Positions 8,557-17,554 of a stretch of 64,000 nucleotides of DNA are shown here, piece after piece (within the stretch, counting starts at the first letter, position 1; every line of letters begins with the position of its first letter). This DNA is from Halomonas sp. SpR8 (GTDB taxonomy: Bacteria; Pseudomonadota; Gammaproteobacteria; Pseudomonadales; Halomonadaceae), in the NCBI RefSeq assembly GCF_031010195.1, contig NZ_JAUAMC010000012.1, positions 49,837-113,836 on the forward strand, written 5' to 3'. The notes beneath the pieces are model-generated. The model was not told the origin of the DNA and did no database searches. It saw only the letters and a list, made by a program, of their open reading frames with translations. Made by a program: the position numbers and the translations under genes.

Positions 8557-9444
8557 ATGGATGTCTTAAGCGGCATTGAGTACTTCGTACAAGCGGCAGA
8601 AACTCGCAGCTTTTCCGCCGCCGGGCGTAACCTTGGCGTCTCTTCATCGGCAATCGGGAAAAGCGTGGCCCGACTGGAAACTCGACTGGGTATTCGTTTA
8701 CTGCATCGAAGCACCCGCAGCATCACACTGACGGCAGAAGGAGCCCTCTTTCTTGAACGCTGCCGTCGTATATTAAGCGAGGTTGAAGCAGCAGAACTGG
8801 AGCTATCAGAGATCCATCAGGAACCCAAAGGCAAACTTCGGGTGAGCTTTCCGCTTGTTGGTCGGTTAGTGATGCCGGTGCTGACTTCCTTTATGCACCG
8901 TTACCCTTTGATCCAGCTAGACGTGGATTTTTCAGATCGAATGGTCGATGTCATTGAGGAAGGTTTCGATGCCGTTATCCGCACCGGGGAGCCAGCAGAT
9001 TCACGTTTGATGTCACGCCCACTGGGACGCTATCGCTTGGTACTGGTGGCATCACCGGCGTATTTATCCCAGCAGGGTCAGCCGCAGACGCCTGCTGATT
9101 TAGTTGATCATGCTTGTTTGCAGCACAAGTTTCCCAGTACCGGTAAATATGAAGCTTGGCCGCTGCGGCCAATGGGCAACGAAACCACTCCCACGCTAAA
9201 TACCGCCATGGTGTGCAACACCTCTGAAGCGTTAATCGAAGTAGCCTGTGCAGGGCTAGGCATCGCTTGCCTGCCGGACTTTATGGTGCGCGAAGCTATC
9301 GACAAGGGAGAGCTAGTGACTGTCTTGAATGACTATATTGAGCATCAGGGGACCTTTCGTATGTTATGGCCTTCCAGCAAACACTTGGCCCCCAAATTAC
9401 GAGTGTTTATTGATTTTATGGCTGGAGAGCTGTTTAAAAATTAA
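8557..9444 (+). CDS. LysR family transcriptional regulator
   Basis: Full-length 295-residue LysR protein. The N-terminal winged helix-turn-helix is visible in residues 1-60 (FVQAAETRSFSAAGRNLGVS, then SVARLETRLGIRLLHRSTR), followed by the linker helix. The effector domain begins at GKLRVSFP. It resembles the CrgA/DsdC-like group of short LysRs. It is divergent from the MFS exporter with a palindromic box between them. The ribosome site is weak (GGAA). Confidence 0.92.
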   Translation: MDVLSGIEYFVQAAETRSFSAAGRNLGVSSSAIGKSVARLETRLGIRLLHRSTRSITLTAEGALFLERCRRILSEVEAAELELSEIHQEPKGKLRVSFPLVGRLVMPVLTSFMHRYPLIQLDVDFSDRMVDVIEEGFDAVIRTGEPADSRLMSRPLGRYRLVLVASPAYLSQQGQPQTPADLVDHACLQHKFPSTGKYEAWPLRPMGNETTPTLNTAMVCNTSEALIEVACAGLGIACLPDFMVREAIDKGELVTVLNDYIEHQGTFRMLWPSSKHLAPKLRVFIDFMAGELFKN

Positions 9445-9575
9445 GCTTTATTGCGGCGCTTTGATGTGAAAAAGGGGTAAATATATAGCTTCATCAGCGT
9501 AGACCAATTAACCATCCGATCTCGGCGCGGCCTGCTGTCGATAGTTTCCAGTTTTTGCTCAACTGATGGCTTGGG

Positions 9576-10199
9576 CTAGACATTCCGCTTCGGCCCAATA
9601 CATAGCAAGGCAGTGGGCTCCAAGTTCGATGGCAATGCTAACGTCTCTTTGGCCTTCAAATCATCGAACCCTGCCACTAAAACACAACCAATACCGAGGT
9701 CTGTGCACTGGAGGTGAACATTTTGCGCTAAAGCCCCCGTCTCCATATAGACATATCGAGCACCACGCTCCCCCTGAGGTGGTTGAGATTCGAAATACTT
9801 AACCGCGTCTCCCAGTTTTGCAGTAACCCCCATGACAAAAGCCGCCTCTTCCAGCCAGGGTTGATCGCCAATACCAAGTTTACCAACGGCTCCTTCCGGA
9901 ATATGGTCACCAACTCGCTTTAATGAATGGGTATCAGGCAAGTACTCATAGATTCCAGGCTCCAGGCCCGAGACACGTTGCACCACAATTTGCAGGAATA
10001 GAGGGTATAACCCTCCGGCCGATGGGGTCGCCCTTTTACCATCAGACCCGGTTATCCCTTGGGCAGACCAAAGTAACAGGGAAAGCACGTCAATCGACAA
10101 TGCAGCTTCAGCGTATTCTCTACAACTGCGGCGATTCGCAATGCTATCAACCAGTGATGCAGAATCTCCTGATTCTGGCGTGGGAAGTTCCAAATTCAT
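9576..10199 (-). CDS. SagB/ThcOx-type nitroreductase family protein
   Basis: FMN-dependent oxidoreductase of 207 residues. The nitroreductase signature NRRSCREYAEAAL binds FMN phosphate, and SAGGLYPLFLQIVV is the motif typical of the SagB/ThcOx branch that oxidises azolines in peptide natural products. The C-terminal GDDLK...ALLCIG is the usual closing strand. No cyclodehydratase or precursor peptide gene is nearby, so it is probably a stand-alone member with another substrate. ATG 10199 is preferred because GGAG lies six bases upstream; GTG 10226 and ATG 10211 are alternatives. Confidence 0.82.
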   Translation of the reverse strand: MNLELPTPESGDSASLVDSIANRRSCREYAEAALSIDVLSLLLWSAQGITGSDGKRATPSAGGLYPLFLQIVVQRVSGLEPGIYEYLPDTHSLKRVGDHIPEGAVGKLGIGDQPWLEEAAFVMGVTAKLGDAVKYFESQPPQGERGARYVYMETGALAQNVHLQCTDLGIGCVLVAGFDDLKAKETLALPSNLEPTALLCIGPKRNV

Positions 10200-10364
10200 G
10201 TGCGACTCCATAACACTGAAACGCACCGGCCACTTTAACGCAGTAAAGCGGAAGCAAAGATATCCGAGTGGCGCGTCTGGTTAAATTGCTATCGTTCACT
10301 TTTAAGGCCGGGGAACTATTCGACTCTTTTGTTAGGTGTCGATAAGAATCTCTTTCCCCCTCGT

Positions 10365-11135
10365 CTAAACGATGGAGCATAGATCGGATGCTATCAGCTT
10401 GACGAGCGCTTTAGCCGTGTCGCTGCCATCATCAGCCAAATAGACATGGGTTCGCCCTAACAGTGGCAGCCCCCAATGCTCTGGGACTTCGACTAGATCA
10501 CGGTCGACCAGCGATCTGGGCAGAGGCGCCACCGCAAGGTCTGCGCGAAGCGATGCAACCTGCCCCATCGACGTATCGCTGGAATAGGCAACACGATAGG
10601 AGCGGCCTGCTTTCTCCAAAGCGCCGAGCGCCGCATCGCGCCAAGCGCAACCGACCTCTGCCACTGCCAGCGGCAGAGGATCTTGCTCCACGGCACGGCC
10701 ACCATCATACATTAGCCAGACCAATTCTTCGGAAAACAGATCAAGCGCCTGAAACTGCGGCATATTGGCCTCGTTGAAAAGCGCAAGATTAGCTTTGCCC
10801 TCCATAAAGAGTCGCTGCACTGTCTCACTGGCGTCCAGTCTGACATCTACACGGATATGGGGATGAGTTTGGGCCAGCCGTTGAAGCAATTTCGGTACCA
10901 GGGAAACACCAAGATCATGTGGGGCGGCGATACGTAGGCACCCAGACAAAGAAGAACCATGAAATGCAGCCATCGCCTCGTCGCTGATCCCCACCAGACG
11001 ACGTGCGAATCCCAGCAGAATCTCTCCTTGGCGTGTCAAGCGCACATGACGTGCATCACGATATAAAAGCCTTAAGAGCAGTAACGGATCGCGGCGATTA
11101 ACGCCAACGGCAAATGCGCCGCTTTTTGGCGCCAC
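10365..11135 (-). pseudogene. LysR-type regulator lacking its DNA-binding domain
   Basis: The frame contains the end of the LysR linker helix (LLYRDARHVRLTRQGE) and a complete effector-binding domain beginning SGCLRIAAPHD. The helix-turn-helix that should occupy the first 60 residues is missing. In its place are about 20 residues without similarity to the family (MAPKSGAFAVGVNRRDP). Without the DNA-binding part it cannot act as a normal regulator. It may be a remnant, or an expressed dominant-negative effector domain. The boundary of the deletion lies near 11070. Confidence 0.75.
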
Positions 11136-11161
11136 CTTGACTGTTCTTGTTAGACTGATCC

Positions 11162-11560
11162 TTAATTTTTCGGAGCATATTGCTCGAAGACTTGTTGCCC
11201 TGTCATTTTATGGGTCTCGTTCTTCAGTTCGTAATATGCGGGCTTCTCGTCAATGAATATTTCACTTGAAAGATTGAATTCTTGATCTTGGAAAAGACCC
11301 GCAGAAAGAATGTACTCGTTGCTGGGAAGCAGGTGATAAAAGAGGTTTGTACCGCATGTTGGACAAAAGCCTCGCTCAGCCCAGTCAGATGATTGATATC
11401 GCGATGGCTCTTGACCATGGAAGCTAACATCAGAACCACAATGAACGGCGAACATTGGACCTCCTGTCCAGCGCCTGCACATTGAGCAATGACAGAGCCC
11501 AACGTCATTGTGATCAGGTGCATCGACCTCGATAGAGCCGCAAAGACATTTCGCTTTCAT
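11162..11560 (-). CDS. GFA family protein (zinc-binding, Gfa-like)
   Basis: Member of the family named after glutathione-dependent formaldehyde-activating enzyme; 132 residues, usual length. Zinc ligands are visible as CLCGSI near residue 5, CHCSMCRRWTG near residue 23 and FCPTCGT near residue 66. The actual reaction of most members is unknown. ATG 11560 follows GGAGAGGG. It is separated by 26 bases from the LysR remnant. Confidence 0.9.
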   Translation of the reverse strand: MKAKCLCGSIEVDAPDHNDVGLCHCSMCRRWTGGPMFAVHCGSDVSFHGQEPSRYQSSDWAERGFCPTCGTNLFYHLLPSNEYILSAGLFQDQEFNLSSEIFIDEKPAYYELKNETHKMTGQQVFEQYAPKN

Positions 11561-11666
11561 ATCCCTCTCCTTAATATTTGATTTACACCTACCGCTTCTG
11601 TTTAGCAGGCCACACAGCAGAACGTCCGCTACAACGATTTTAGGTGTTTTGGTGGTTTCATGATTC

Positions 11667-12092
11667 TTACTTCGATATTCCCTCCATTTCGCTTGCGGCT
11701 TTCATATCCATCCACACTGCTTCAAACACATGCCCATCGGTGTCCTCGAAGGCGCGATTGTACAGCCAACCCATATCCATACGTTCGCGGACATCGGCTC
11801 TACCGCCAGCTGCGGCGGCAGCCTCGCTGATGGCGTCTACCTCTTGACGAGTGTCGCGTGTCAAGGCGAGTAGCATTTGGCAGGCGCCATGCGCATCAGC
11901 GACTTTTTTCGACGTAAAGGTTGCGAAATATTCCCGGGTAAGTAGTTGGAAGGTAATTGTGTCCGACCAGACCATCGAAGCTGCCTGTTCATCACTAAAC
12001 TGTTCATTCTTTTTACAGCCGATAGCTTCGTAAAAACGAGTCGCTGCGGTAAGATTGGTTACTGGTAAGTTTACAAAGATCATTTTGGTCAT
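11667..12092 (-). CDS. VOC family protein
   Basis: Vicinal-oxygen-chelate fold protein of 141 residues, related to glyoxalase/bleomycin-resistance proteins. It begins MIFVNLPVTNLTAATRFYEAIG, the first beta-alpha-beta unit, and ends with the second metal-side strand DTDGHVFEAVWMD. GGAG precedes ATG 12092. The family covers isomerases, dioxygenases and binding proteins, so the substrate is open. The sequence resembles the lactoylglutathione-lyase-like subgroup annotated only as VOC. Confidence 0.85.
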   Translation of the reverse strand: MTKMIFVNLPVTNLTAATRFYEAIGCKKNEQFSDEQAASMVWSDTITFQLLTREYFATFTSKKVADAHGACQMLLALTRDTRQEVDAISEAAAAAGGRADVRERMDMGWLYNRAFEDTDGHVFEAVWMDMKAASEMEGISK

Positions 12093-12191
12093 CTTGTGTC
12101 TCCGTTGATTATAGCAAGCAGCATACTTGCTGAATCCATGATGTGGCGGCGTGAGCGCGAGCGCATTGATCTTTGGTAAGATCTAGCCGAC

Positions 12192-12800
12192 CTATCCCCC
12201 CAAGGTAATAGCCTTCCTGATTCTGCTCAGGCTTTCGGGGGTGATACCCAGCCATGCCGCGATGTGATGTTGGTTCAAGCGCTTGTAGAGGAGCGGCTCT
12301 CGGTTAACGAAATCGCGATAGCGCTTCATCGCATCGTCATGCCGAAACGCAATCTCTCCCGGCTCCTTCTCAATGATCCAGTGACGCTCCATGTAGCGGA
12401 TGTAGAAGGCCGCAATGTCGCTAAACTCAACTACCAGCGAATTGAATGAGGCAAACTCATACACAAGAACGCTACTGTCCTCGATCGCAGTGATCGTGAA
12501 CAAGCTTGGCTGTCCGAGCAAAGTCGCGCTTACTGAGGCGGCTATGCGTTCCTCCGGAAAAAAGTATTTGATGACCGTGTTGCCCTCAGGCCCGACATAA
12601 TGCTGAGAGAACAAGCCTTTGACTACGTAGGCAAACGTTGCCGGCACAGTGCCTGCCTGAATAAGCGATTCCCCTTTGCGATATCGTTCCGGACGCAGGA
12701 TCGCTGACCAAGCCCGCTCGGCGTCTTTCGAAAGATCTGTATAAGTCCGAATCTTCTGAAAAAAAGCCTCTTTGGCCGTTGCCTCGATGGGTCTCATCAT
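12192..12800 (-). CDS. Crp/Fnr family transcriptional regulator
   Basis: About 200 residues. Residues 30-130 form a cyclic-nucleotide-binding jelly roll (RKGESLIQAGTVPATFAYVV, then EERIAASVSA). The C-terminus holds a short helix-turn-helix, LNQHHIAAWLGITPESLSRIRK. The arginine and glutamate that contact cAMP in CRP are not evident, so the ligand is probably not cAMP. It may start at 12800 or, better spaced from GGAG, at 12797. It could regulate the adjacent VOC gene 99 bases downstream. Confidence 0.88.
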   Translation of the reverse strand: MMRPIEATAKEAFFQKIRTYTDLSKDAERAWSAILRPERYRKGESLIQAGTVPATFAYVVKGLFSQHYVGPEGNTVIKYFFPEERIAASVSATLLGQPSLFTITAIEDSSVLVYEFASFNSLVVEFSDIAAFYIRYMERHWIIEKEPGEIAFRHDDAMKRYRDFVNREPLLYKRLNQHHIAAWLGITPESLSRIRKAITLGG

Positions 12801-12972
12801 GAGCTCCTTGAGCCTAGATACTCAAAATGGACGCGCGCTCAACGACGGCCACTTCGGGTCACCCTCTAATAGTGGAAAAACGATTCAAACCGCTTTGAAA
12901 CATTCAGTCACGAGGCGACGGATAAGCATCTGAGACTCTACTATTGAATTGCTAATCCCCATTAGACGTCTC

Positions 12973-13098
12973 CTATGATGTTTGATTCTTCAGCGCTTGA
13001 AGAATCACCGGCCAGTCCTCGGGATGTAATTCATGCCCCATGACCAAAATAATAGGTTCATGTAGCAGGTTACCGAATGACTCGGCATAGACACTATT
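12973..13098 (-). pseudogene. Possible C-terminal remnant, unidentified
   Basis: Open for 41 codons directly behind the VOC stop codon, with a protein-like end reading through LLHEPIILVMGHELHPEDW and then PVILQALKN before a TAG. No start codon or full domain is present. It looks like the tail of a lost gene, possibly a hydrolase, but this is weak. The rest of 12801-13093 shows nothing else recognisable. Confidence 0.3.
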
Positions 13099-13489
13099 TC
13101 ATCGAATGAAAACCAATCAGGTTGCCTTCAGTGTCTTTAGCCAACGCGTAAAAACCGTGTTCACCTATAGACGTTTTTTCCTGGAATATACTGCCACCAT
13201 TTGCAGCCGCTCTGGTGGCCGGCAAAGCACAGTCGTCGCAGCCAAAATAAACCAAGGTCCCACCGCTACCAGGCGTAAAATCGTCCATTTTGACCAGCAT
13301 TCCGCCTGCGCCGTAAGTACTCATTCCAGCGTCTTTATCCATGGGGAAGAACCACATATCCATCTCTATCTCAGGCGTTGGATTGGGCATGCGCTCAAGT
13401 TTGGTTTCAAGAACGGCCTCATAGAACGCTTTGGCTCGCGACATATCTTGCACGTAAATATCAAAATGAACGACTGGATTACTTATCAT
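13094..13489 (-). CDS. VOC family protein (glyoxalase/bleomycin-resistance type)
   Basis: Full-length 131-residue VOC protein beginning VVHFDIYVQDMSRAKAFYEAVL and ending DTEGNLIGFHSMK, the two halves of the paired beta-alpha-beta-beta-beta modules. An internal GSGGTLVYFGCDDC stretch matches the YdcJ/PhnB-like small VOCs. ATG 13489 follows AGGAG. It is followed on the same strand by a possible gene remnant. The substrate is unknown. Confidence 0.87.
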   Translation of the reverse strand: MISNPVVHFDIYVQDMSRAKAFYEAVLETKLERMPNPTPEIEMDMWFFPMDKDAGMSTYGAGGMLVKMDDFTPGSGGTLVYFGCDDCALPATRAAANGGSIFQEKTSIGEHGFYALAKDTEGNLIGFHSMK

Positions 13490-13591
13490 CGAAAATCTCC
13501 TAGGGGTGGGTCATGTTGACGATAATCAGATGTATGTCCGGCCTCTGCCGTAGTAATGGCCGATGGAATCCTTACTCATCGATATGGGAGA

Positions 13592-14461
13592 TTATCTGTC
13601 CTTGCAACCTGCTTGATTGGATAAATCGGACATTTGGCGCGAACGCCAGAAACCGGGAGAGTAACCAGTCAAGGTGGAGAACTCGCGGATCATGTGAGCC
13701 TGATCGGCGTAGCCATGATCACCGGCGACAAGCGCGAAGCTTGTAGTGCCGCCAAGTACCTTGGGGAAGGTTTGCTGTAGCCGAAGAATACGGCCCAATC
13801 GTTTCGGAGACAGCCCCAATTCCTGCTCTGCAATGCGTTGCAATTGGCGGGTGGAGAAACCGGTAGTATGCGCGGCGCGGTCCACCGATCCGCCGCCCGC
13901 CAGAAGGGCTCTGGTTAGCCACAGGGCCCGGATATTGACACGCTCGGGCCGAAGCTCTGTAGACACGGCCTTAGACAGGAATTCCGCCTCGCGGAGGCCG
14001 AAGTACTTGTTCTCATCTCCGACATGGCTTTCGAAAAGGTCGTCCATAGTGGCCAAGGATGCCTCCTTGAAAGAAACTTCCATATTCCGCATTTGAAAAG
14101 CGGGAACCCTGATATATGCCGGGAGAAGGTGCGGCTGCAGCCTCACTCCGACCAGAGAAATCCGTTCACCTATCTCCATCATTTTAGCTTCAGCTACGGT
14201 ACCGAAAATGAATCCCTCACCAGCCTGTCGATCAAAGACCAAGTCCGAGCAGGCATCCGGAACAACATGATAACGAAAGGCCTCATTCGTTCGAGCTTCT
14301 CCAGTAAGGGTCCATACCACAAGGACAATATCCTGCAGACCAGGTGGCGGCGCGAACTCACGATAATGAAGCCCTTCCCTCTTCGGAGCGGGAGTTTTCG
14401 ATGCCGCTATCCATGGCTGAATGGGGCAATGTCTGGGTGAATGATCGAAAGTCATGGGCAT
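13592..14461 (-). CDS. AraC family regulator with DUF6597-like sensor domain
   Basis: Transcription regulator of 289 residues. The N-terminal half (residues about 30-150) is the DUF6597 domain found in AraC proteins, visible as REFAPPPGLQDIVLVVW, YHVVPDACSDLVF and VGVRLQPH. The C-terminal helix-turn-helix region carries STRQLQRIAEQELGLSPKRLGRILRLQ and ends in the usual AHMIREFSTLTGYSPG. The first two Met codons at 14461 and 14455 are both possible; no clear ribosome site is seen because the upstream DNA is the edge of the duplicated block. It may control the downstream VOC gene. Confidence 0.88.
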   Translation of the reverse strand: MPMTFDHSPRHCPIQPWIAASKTPAPKREGLHYREFAPPPGLQDIVLVVWTLTGEARTNEAFRYHVVPDACSDLVFDRQAGEGFIFGTVAEAKMMEIGERISLVGVRLQPHLLPAYIRVPAFQMRNMEVSFKEASLATMDDLFESHVGDENKYFGLREAEFLSKAVSTELRPERVNIRALWLTRALLAGGGSVDRAAHTTGFSTRQLQRIAEQELGLSPKRLGRILRLQQTFPKVLGGTTSFALVAGDHGYADQAHMIREFSTLTGYSPGFWRSRQMSDLSNQAGCKDR

Positions 14462-14475
14462 TTTGAAGTTGCTAA

Positions 14476-14564
14476 GCCCAGGTCGCCAGTATAAGTTTTA
14501 AAGATCAACGCGGTATCCTCAGGCTGTGGTAGCGCAATCCTAGTCGTTCTGAAGCAGTGATCAT
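14476..14564 (-). pseudogene. Frameshifted start of the second GNAT, copy 2
   Basis: Begins MITASERLGLRYH like the copy at 4131, then loses one base near CCACAGCCTGAGG, so the frame breaks; the shifted frame still reads the family residues KTYTGDLG. It ends at the repeat border 14 bases before the AraC start. Confidence 0.65.
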
Positions 14565-14566
14565 TT

Positions 14567-14955
14567 CTAGGGGCTCTTCTTCAGAAGAACAGCTTGGGTC
14601 TTTTCCTTACTATAGCCCAGGGATTCATAGAAGAGGTGGGACTGCTCTCTCAGCGCATTAGCGCAATCGAATAGCACTCACCTTTCCAGACAGCCATTTT
14701 TCCGCTTCGAGCACCAAGCCTTTACCAAGCCCTTGGCCTCTTGCTGCCTCGCTCACCACGAGGCTTACGATCTCGCCCTTGACGCCCTCGGCCAAGTGCA
14801 CATCGATAATCGCAGACACGCAGCCACGTACGCTTCCAGCCACCTCCGCGACAAACACTTCCCCACCCTGCTCTCGCACGGCGCTTATATTGGCTGAAAG
14901 TGATTCTTCAGAGTGATCATAGCCAAGCTGCGCCATTAGCGGGACCAACGCTTGG
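14567..14955 (-). pseudogene. Broken GNAT acetyltransferase, copy 2
   Basis: Matches the intact GNAT at 4298-4732 residue for residue over most of its length (VPLMAQLGYDHSEESLSANI, EIVSLVVSEAARGQGLGKGL). The N-terminal start is lost to the roughly 300-base deletion. A two-base deletion near 14665 ends the frame after AIRLR, and a stop codon replaces a Gln codon near the C-terminus. Not functional. Confidence 0.85.
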
Positions 14956-14969
14956 GATCAGTTCAAAAC

Positions 14970-15140
14970 GGGGGCTTTAGCATTCGCCCCAGTACCTGCT
15001 CCAATTGCTCGAATACCGGGATAAGCGGAGAAGGCACTTTCAGCGGTCAGGCTGCATAGCCTATTTTCGCTGCATATGAACAGAAGATTCAAAGCGCCTC
15101 CTTGGATCCGGCTTTACGATGTGCCTAAAGCGCAGCATAA
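14970..15140 (-). pseudogene. Phosphatase 5' fragment, copy 2
   Basis: Only the first third of the LMW-phosphatase gene remains, with the start context (AGGCGC before LNLLFICSENRL) still readable. It is joined directly to the GNAT fragment by the internal deletion. Confidence 0.65.
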
Positions 15141-15204
15141 TTAATTGGAAGTATTTCGAGCCAGCCTATTTTTGTAACTTTCGCACGTTGTTATAGTTGC
15201 TTAA

Positions 15205-15257
15205 GGCCAGTTAATTACTTAGGTCCAGCAAGTTACTTAGCGCCGGTTAGTTAAGGG
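15205..15257. repeat. Degenerate 18-base tandem repeat
   Basis: Three units beginning 15205, 15222 and 15240 share CC-G--A-TTACTTA-like bases in front of the DUF4153 gene. It could be promoter-associated or simple sequence. Confidence 0.4.
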
Positions 15258-15291
15258 CTCCACGCCGCCACTCAACTGCAGAAGAACTTTC

Positions 15292-17112
15292 ATGGACGAT
15301 GATGGTTTAAACACCCTGAACAGGGCCACAAGTCTGGGCCTGATAATCCTCGCGGTCATACAGGGCTGCGCGCTCTATGCGCTGCATTTAGCTATCGACC
15401 ATGAGTACTGGTTGGTCGCCGACCAGCGCTGGCTTAAGGCGCTCTACACCGTCACGGTCGCCTTGCCTGCTTTTTATCTGATTAGCATTGTGCGACTGTG
15501 TGATCGCATCAACCTCCTGCCGTTACTGCTGGCTCCCCTACTGTTTTGGATGGGCTGGCACCTTGGCTGGGTTGAGCAGGTGCCCGCGCCGCAGCAGCGG
15601 GGAGAGCATCCATTTACCTTTGCCTTTTGCATGACCGTAGGCGCTTCCTTATTTATCCTGGCGCTGTTCTTTCGTAGCAGCGCCACCAGTGGCACTTGGC
15701 CAAAAACCTATCAACCCATGCTGGATTATTCATGGGAGCATGCTCTGACAATCGCCCAGCTAGGCCTGTTCATCGGCGTTTTTTGGAGCTTGCTATCCTT
15801 GTGGGCAGCACTTTTTTCCGCTATTGGCTTAGACTTTTTCAAAACCTTGTTTCTGACACCCGCTTTTTTCTATCCAGTCACCTGGCTGGTTATTGGCATA
15901 GGGCTGGTGATGATCCGCAATCGCTTTCGCTTTATCGCGAGCGTAAGACTGATGTGCGAAGCGCTTATCAAGGCGCTACTGCCGCTGGTTGCCCTAATCA
16001 TATTGATGTTCTTTGCCGTGCTGCCCTGGACCGGCCTGCAGCCAATGTGGGATACCGGCAGAGCCGCGCAAATACTCATGGCGCTGATGTTGACCCTATT
16101 ACTGTTCTTCAACGCCGTTTTCTATCAAACCGATAACAAGCTGCCCTATCCCACCTGGTTACGCAGTACCATTATGCTAGTCGTAGTGCTGTTGCCGTTA
16201 GGGAGCCTACTGGCCGCCTGGGCGCTCTGGCTACGAATCGACCAATATGGTCTCAGCTTGGATAGGCTCTGGGCGGCACTGCTGCAGGCACTAACGGCAG
16301 CGTTTACCTTCACCTACAGCCTGCTCCTGCTCTGGCAACGGAAAGCAGCACTACCCAACCTACAGCGCGCCAATATTGTCCTGGCACTGATGGTGGCCGG
16401 GGTGCTGATCGTGGTTAATACGCCGCTGGCAGATATGCGCCACTGGGTGGCCCAACATCAAGTCAAGCGGCTACTGGACGGAAGCACAACAGTGGATGCT
16501 TTCGACTATCACTATCTGCGCTTTCAACTCGGCCAGCCGGGCAACTTGGCCTTGCAAGCACTAGCTGACAGCGAGTTTGCCCAATCGCGACCCAAGCTGG
16601 CACGGCGTATTGAGCTTTCTCTAAAGCAAACCAATCCCTGGAGCCAGGAGCCGCTGGTAGATATCCACAACATGAATGATGTCGCCCAGCAGTTTAGCGT
16701 GAGCCCAGAAGGCACCACGCTACCCGAGCCACTACTTGCCCAACTGATCGAAGAGGACTCAGCTTGTCTGAGTCAAACGGAACCCTGCCAAGCGTTGCAG
16801 GTAAACGATGCACTAGGTTTTCAATGGCTGATCTATACGCCCTACAACCGGCATGGGCAGGCTTATACCAAGCTCAATATCGAGAATACCGGCTGGTTGC
16901 AAATAGGCACACTGATGAACCTGGGCGCCGTGCAAGCCGAGTATGATGAGGAGTGCCAAGCGAGTCACCTCGCTACGGATCTACAGCGTCTACCGGAGTC
17001 TCTGAATGTCTATCAGAGTGGTAACTGCTTATACAGTTTGCAGCCCAGCCTCGAAAGCATCAGGCAACAACTGCAAGCTCGCGCAGAGGCAAGCACTACC
17101 CGGATTAATTAA
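15292..17112 (+). CDS. DUF4153 domain membrane protein
   Basis: Inner-membrane protein of 606 residues, matching the architecture of DUF4153. About a dozen predicted helices occupy residues 15-400 (for example ATSLGLIILAVIQGCALYAL and LTLLLFFNAVFYQTD). A soluble C-terminal domain of about 200 residues has two Cys pairs (LSQTEPCQAL, DEECQASH, GNCLYSL). Function is unknown for the family. ATG 15292 has only a poor ribosome site. Its stop overlaps by four bases a minus-strand stop, so no terminator separates it from the remnant that follows. Confidence 0.85.
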   Translation: MDDDGLNTLNRATSLGLIILAVIQGCALYALHLAIDHEYWLVADQRWLKALYTVTVALPAFYLISIVRLCDRINLLPLLLAPLLFWMGWHLGWVEQVPAPQQRGEHPFTFAFCMTVGASLFILALFFRSSATSGTWPKTYQPMLDYSWEHALTIAQLGLFIGVFWSLLSLWAALFSAIGLDFFKTLFLTPAFFYPVTWLVIGIGLVMIRNRFRFIASVRLMCEALIKALLPLVALIILMFFAVLPWTGLQPMWDTGRAAQILMALMLTLLLFFNAVFYQTDNKLPYPTWLRSTIMLVVVLLPLGSLLAAWALWLRIDQYGLSLDRLWAALLQALTAAFTFTYSLLLLWQRKAALPNLQRANIVLALMVAGVLIVVNTPLADMRHWVAQHQVKRLLDGSTTVDAFDYHYLRFQLGQPGNLALQALADSEFAQSRPKLARRIELSLKQTNPWSQEPLVDIHNMNDVAQQFSVSPEGTTLPEPLLAQLIEEDSACLSQTEPCQALQVNDALGFQWLIYTPYNRHGQAYTKLNIENTGWLQIGTLMNLGAVQAEYDEECQASHLATDLQRLPESLNVYQSGNCLYSLQPSLESIRQQLQARAEASTTRIN

Positions 17113-17265
17113 GGTGTCTGCTCGCCCACCCAGAGTCGATGCAATCGAGTGTTCATATCGCCAAGCCCAGAGATAAATTTTGGCTGGCCGAAGTGGGTCA
17201 TCGCTTCGTGCTGGCGCTCTAATGCGCGACGATACTGCGAGACCACTGGGTGGAAGTGTTTGGCA
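17109..17265 (-). pseudogene. Unidentified C-terminal coding remnant
   Basis: A minus frame immediately downstream of ccdB reads FDAKHFHPVVSQYRRALERQ, then HEAMTHFGQPKFISGLG, and ends at a TAA inside the DUF4153 stop region. It has clear protein-like composition but no start and no known domain that I recognise. It is probably the tail of a chromosomal gene cut when the ccdAB module arrived. Confidence 0.45.
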
Positions 17266-17554
17266 TCAAAAGCCCAAAAACAGCATATTTAACGCCACGG
17301 AAATTTCATCCTGCTTCTCAGCAAGGCTGCCAACGCCAGAGCGCAACTCTCCTTCGGGTACAGCCGCCATATACTAAGTGGCCATGACTAGCTCCTACCC
17401 CTCAATGCTAAATACAGGATTCAGCCATTGGGCAGGGATCGGCGCGGTGGGTTTGGGCAACAGCGCGGGTGTTTAAGCCGCTGAGAAGGTCTGACTGAAC
17501 GTCTAACAAATAGCCAGTACCACCCTCATTTTTAAAAACATCGAAACGAGCCAT
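17266..17554 (-). pseudogene. ccdB: CcdB-type gyrase toxin, inactivated
   Basis: The toxin partner of CcdA poisons DNA gyrase. The ATG at 17554 overlaps the ccdA stop (TAATG). The N-terminus MARFDVFKNEGGTGYLLDVQ and the C-terminus EGELRSGVGSLAEKQDEIS ending in MLFLGF match CcdB clearly. Between them a small deletion after NTRAV shifts the frame: the correct reading PKPTAPIPAQWLNPVFSIEG lies in another frame. In the next block MAT-stop-YMAAVP shows a TAG where CcdB usually has Gln. Two independent lesions mean the toxin is dead. The module may have spread as a mobile or integron-associated element. Confidence 0.88.

Larger units (their letters stand above)
14476..15140. repeat. Long direct repeat, copy 2 (decayed)
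   Basis: Second copy of the 4205-5165 block. It keeps the beginning of the small GNAT (frameshifted), most of the main GNAT, and only the phosphatase start. About 300 bases are missing where the GNAT start and the phosphatase end should be. The two copies lie in the same orientation and bracket about 9.3 kb of regulators, transporters and small enzymes. Confidence 0.8.

Noticed and set aside
9576..11560. A peptide natural-product cluster around the SagB-like gene
   Set aside because: No cyclodehydratase, precursor peptide or exporter of that type lies nearby; the family also has stand-alone members.
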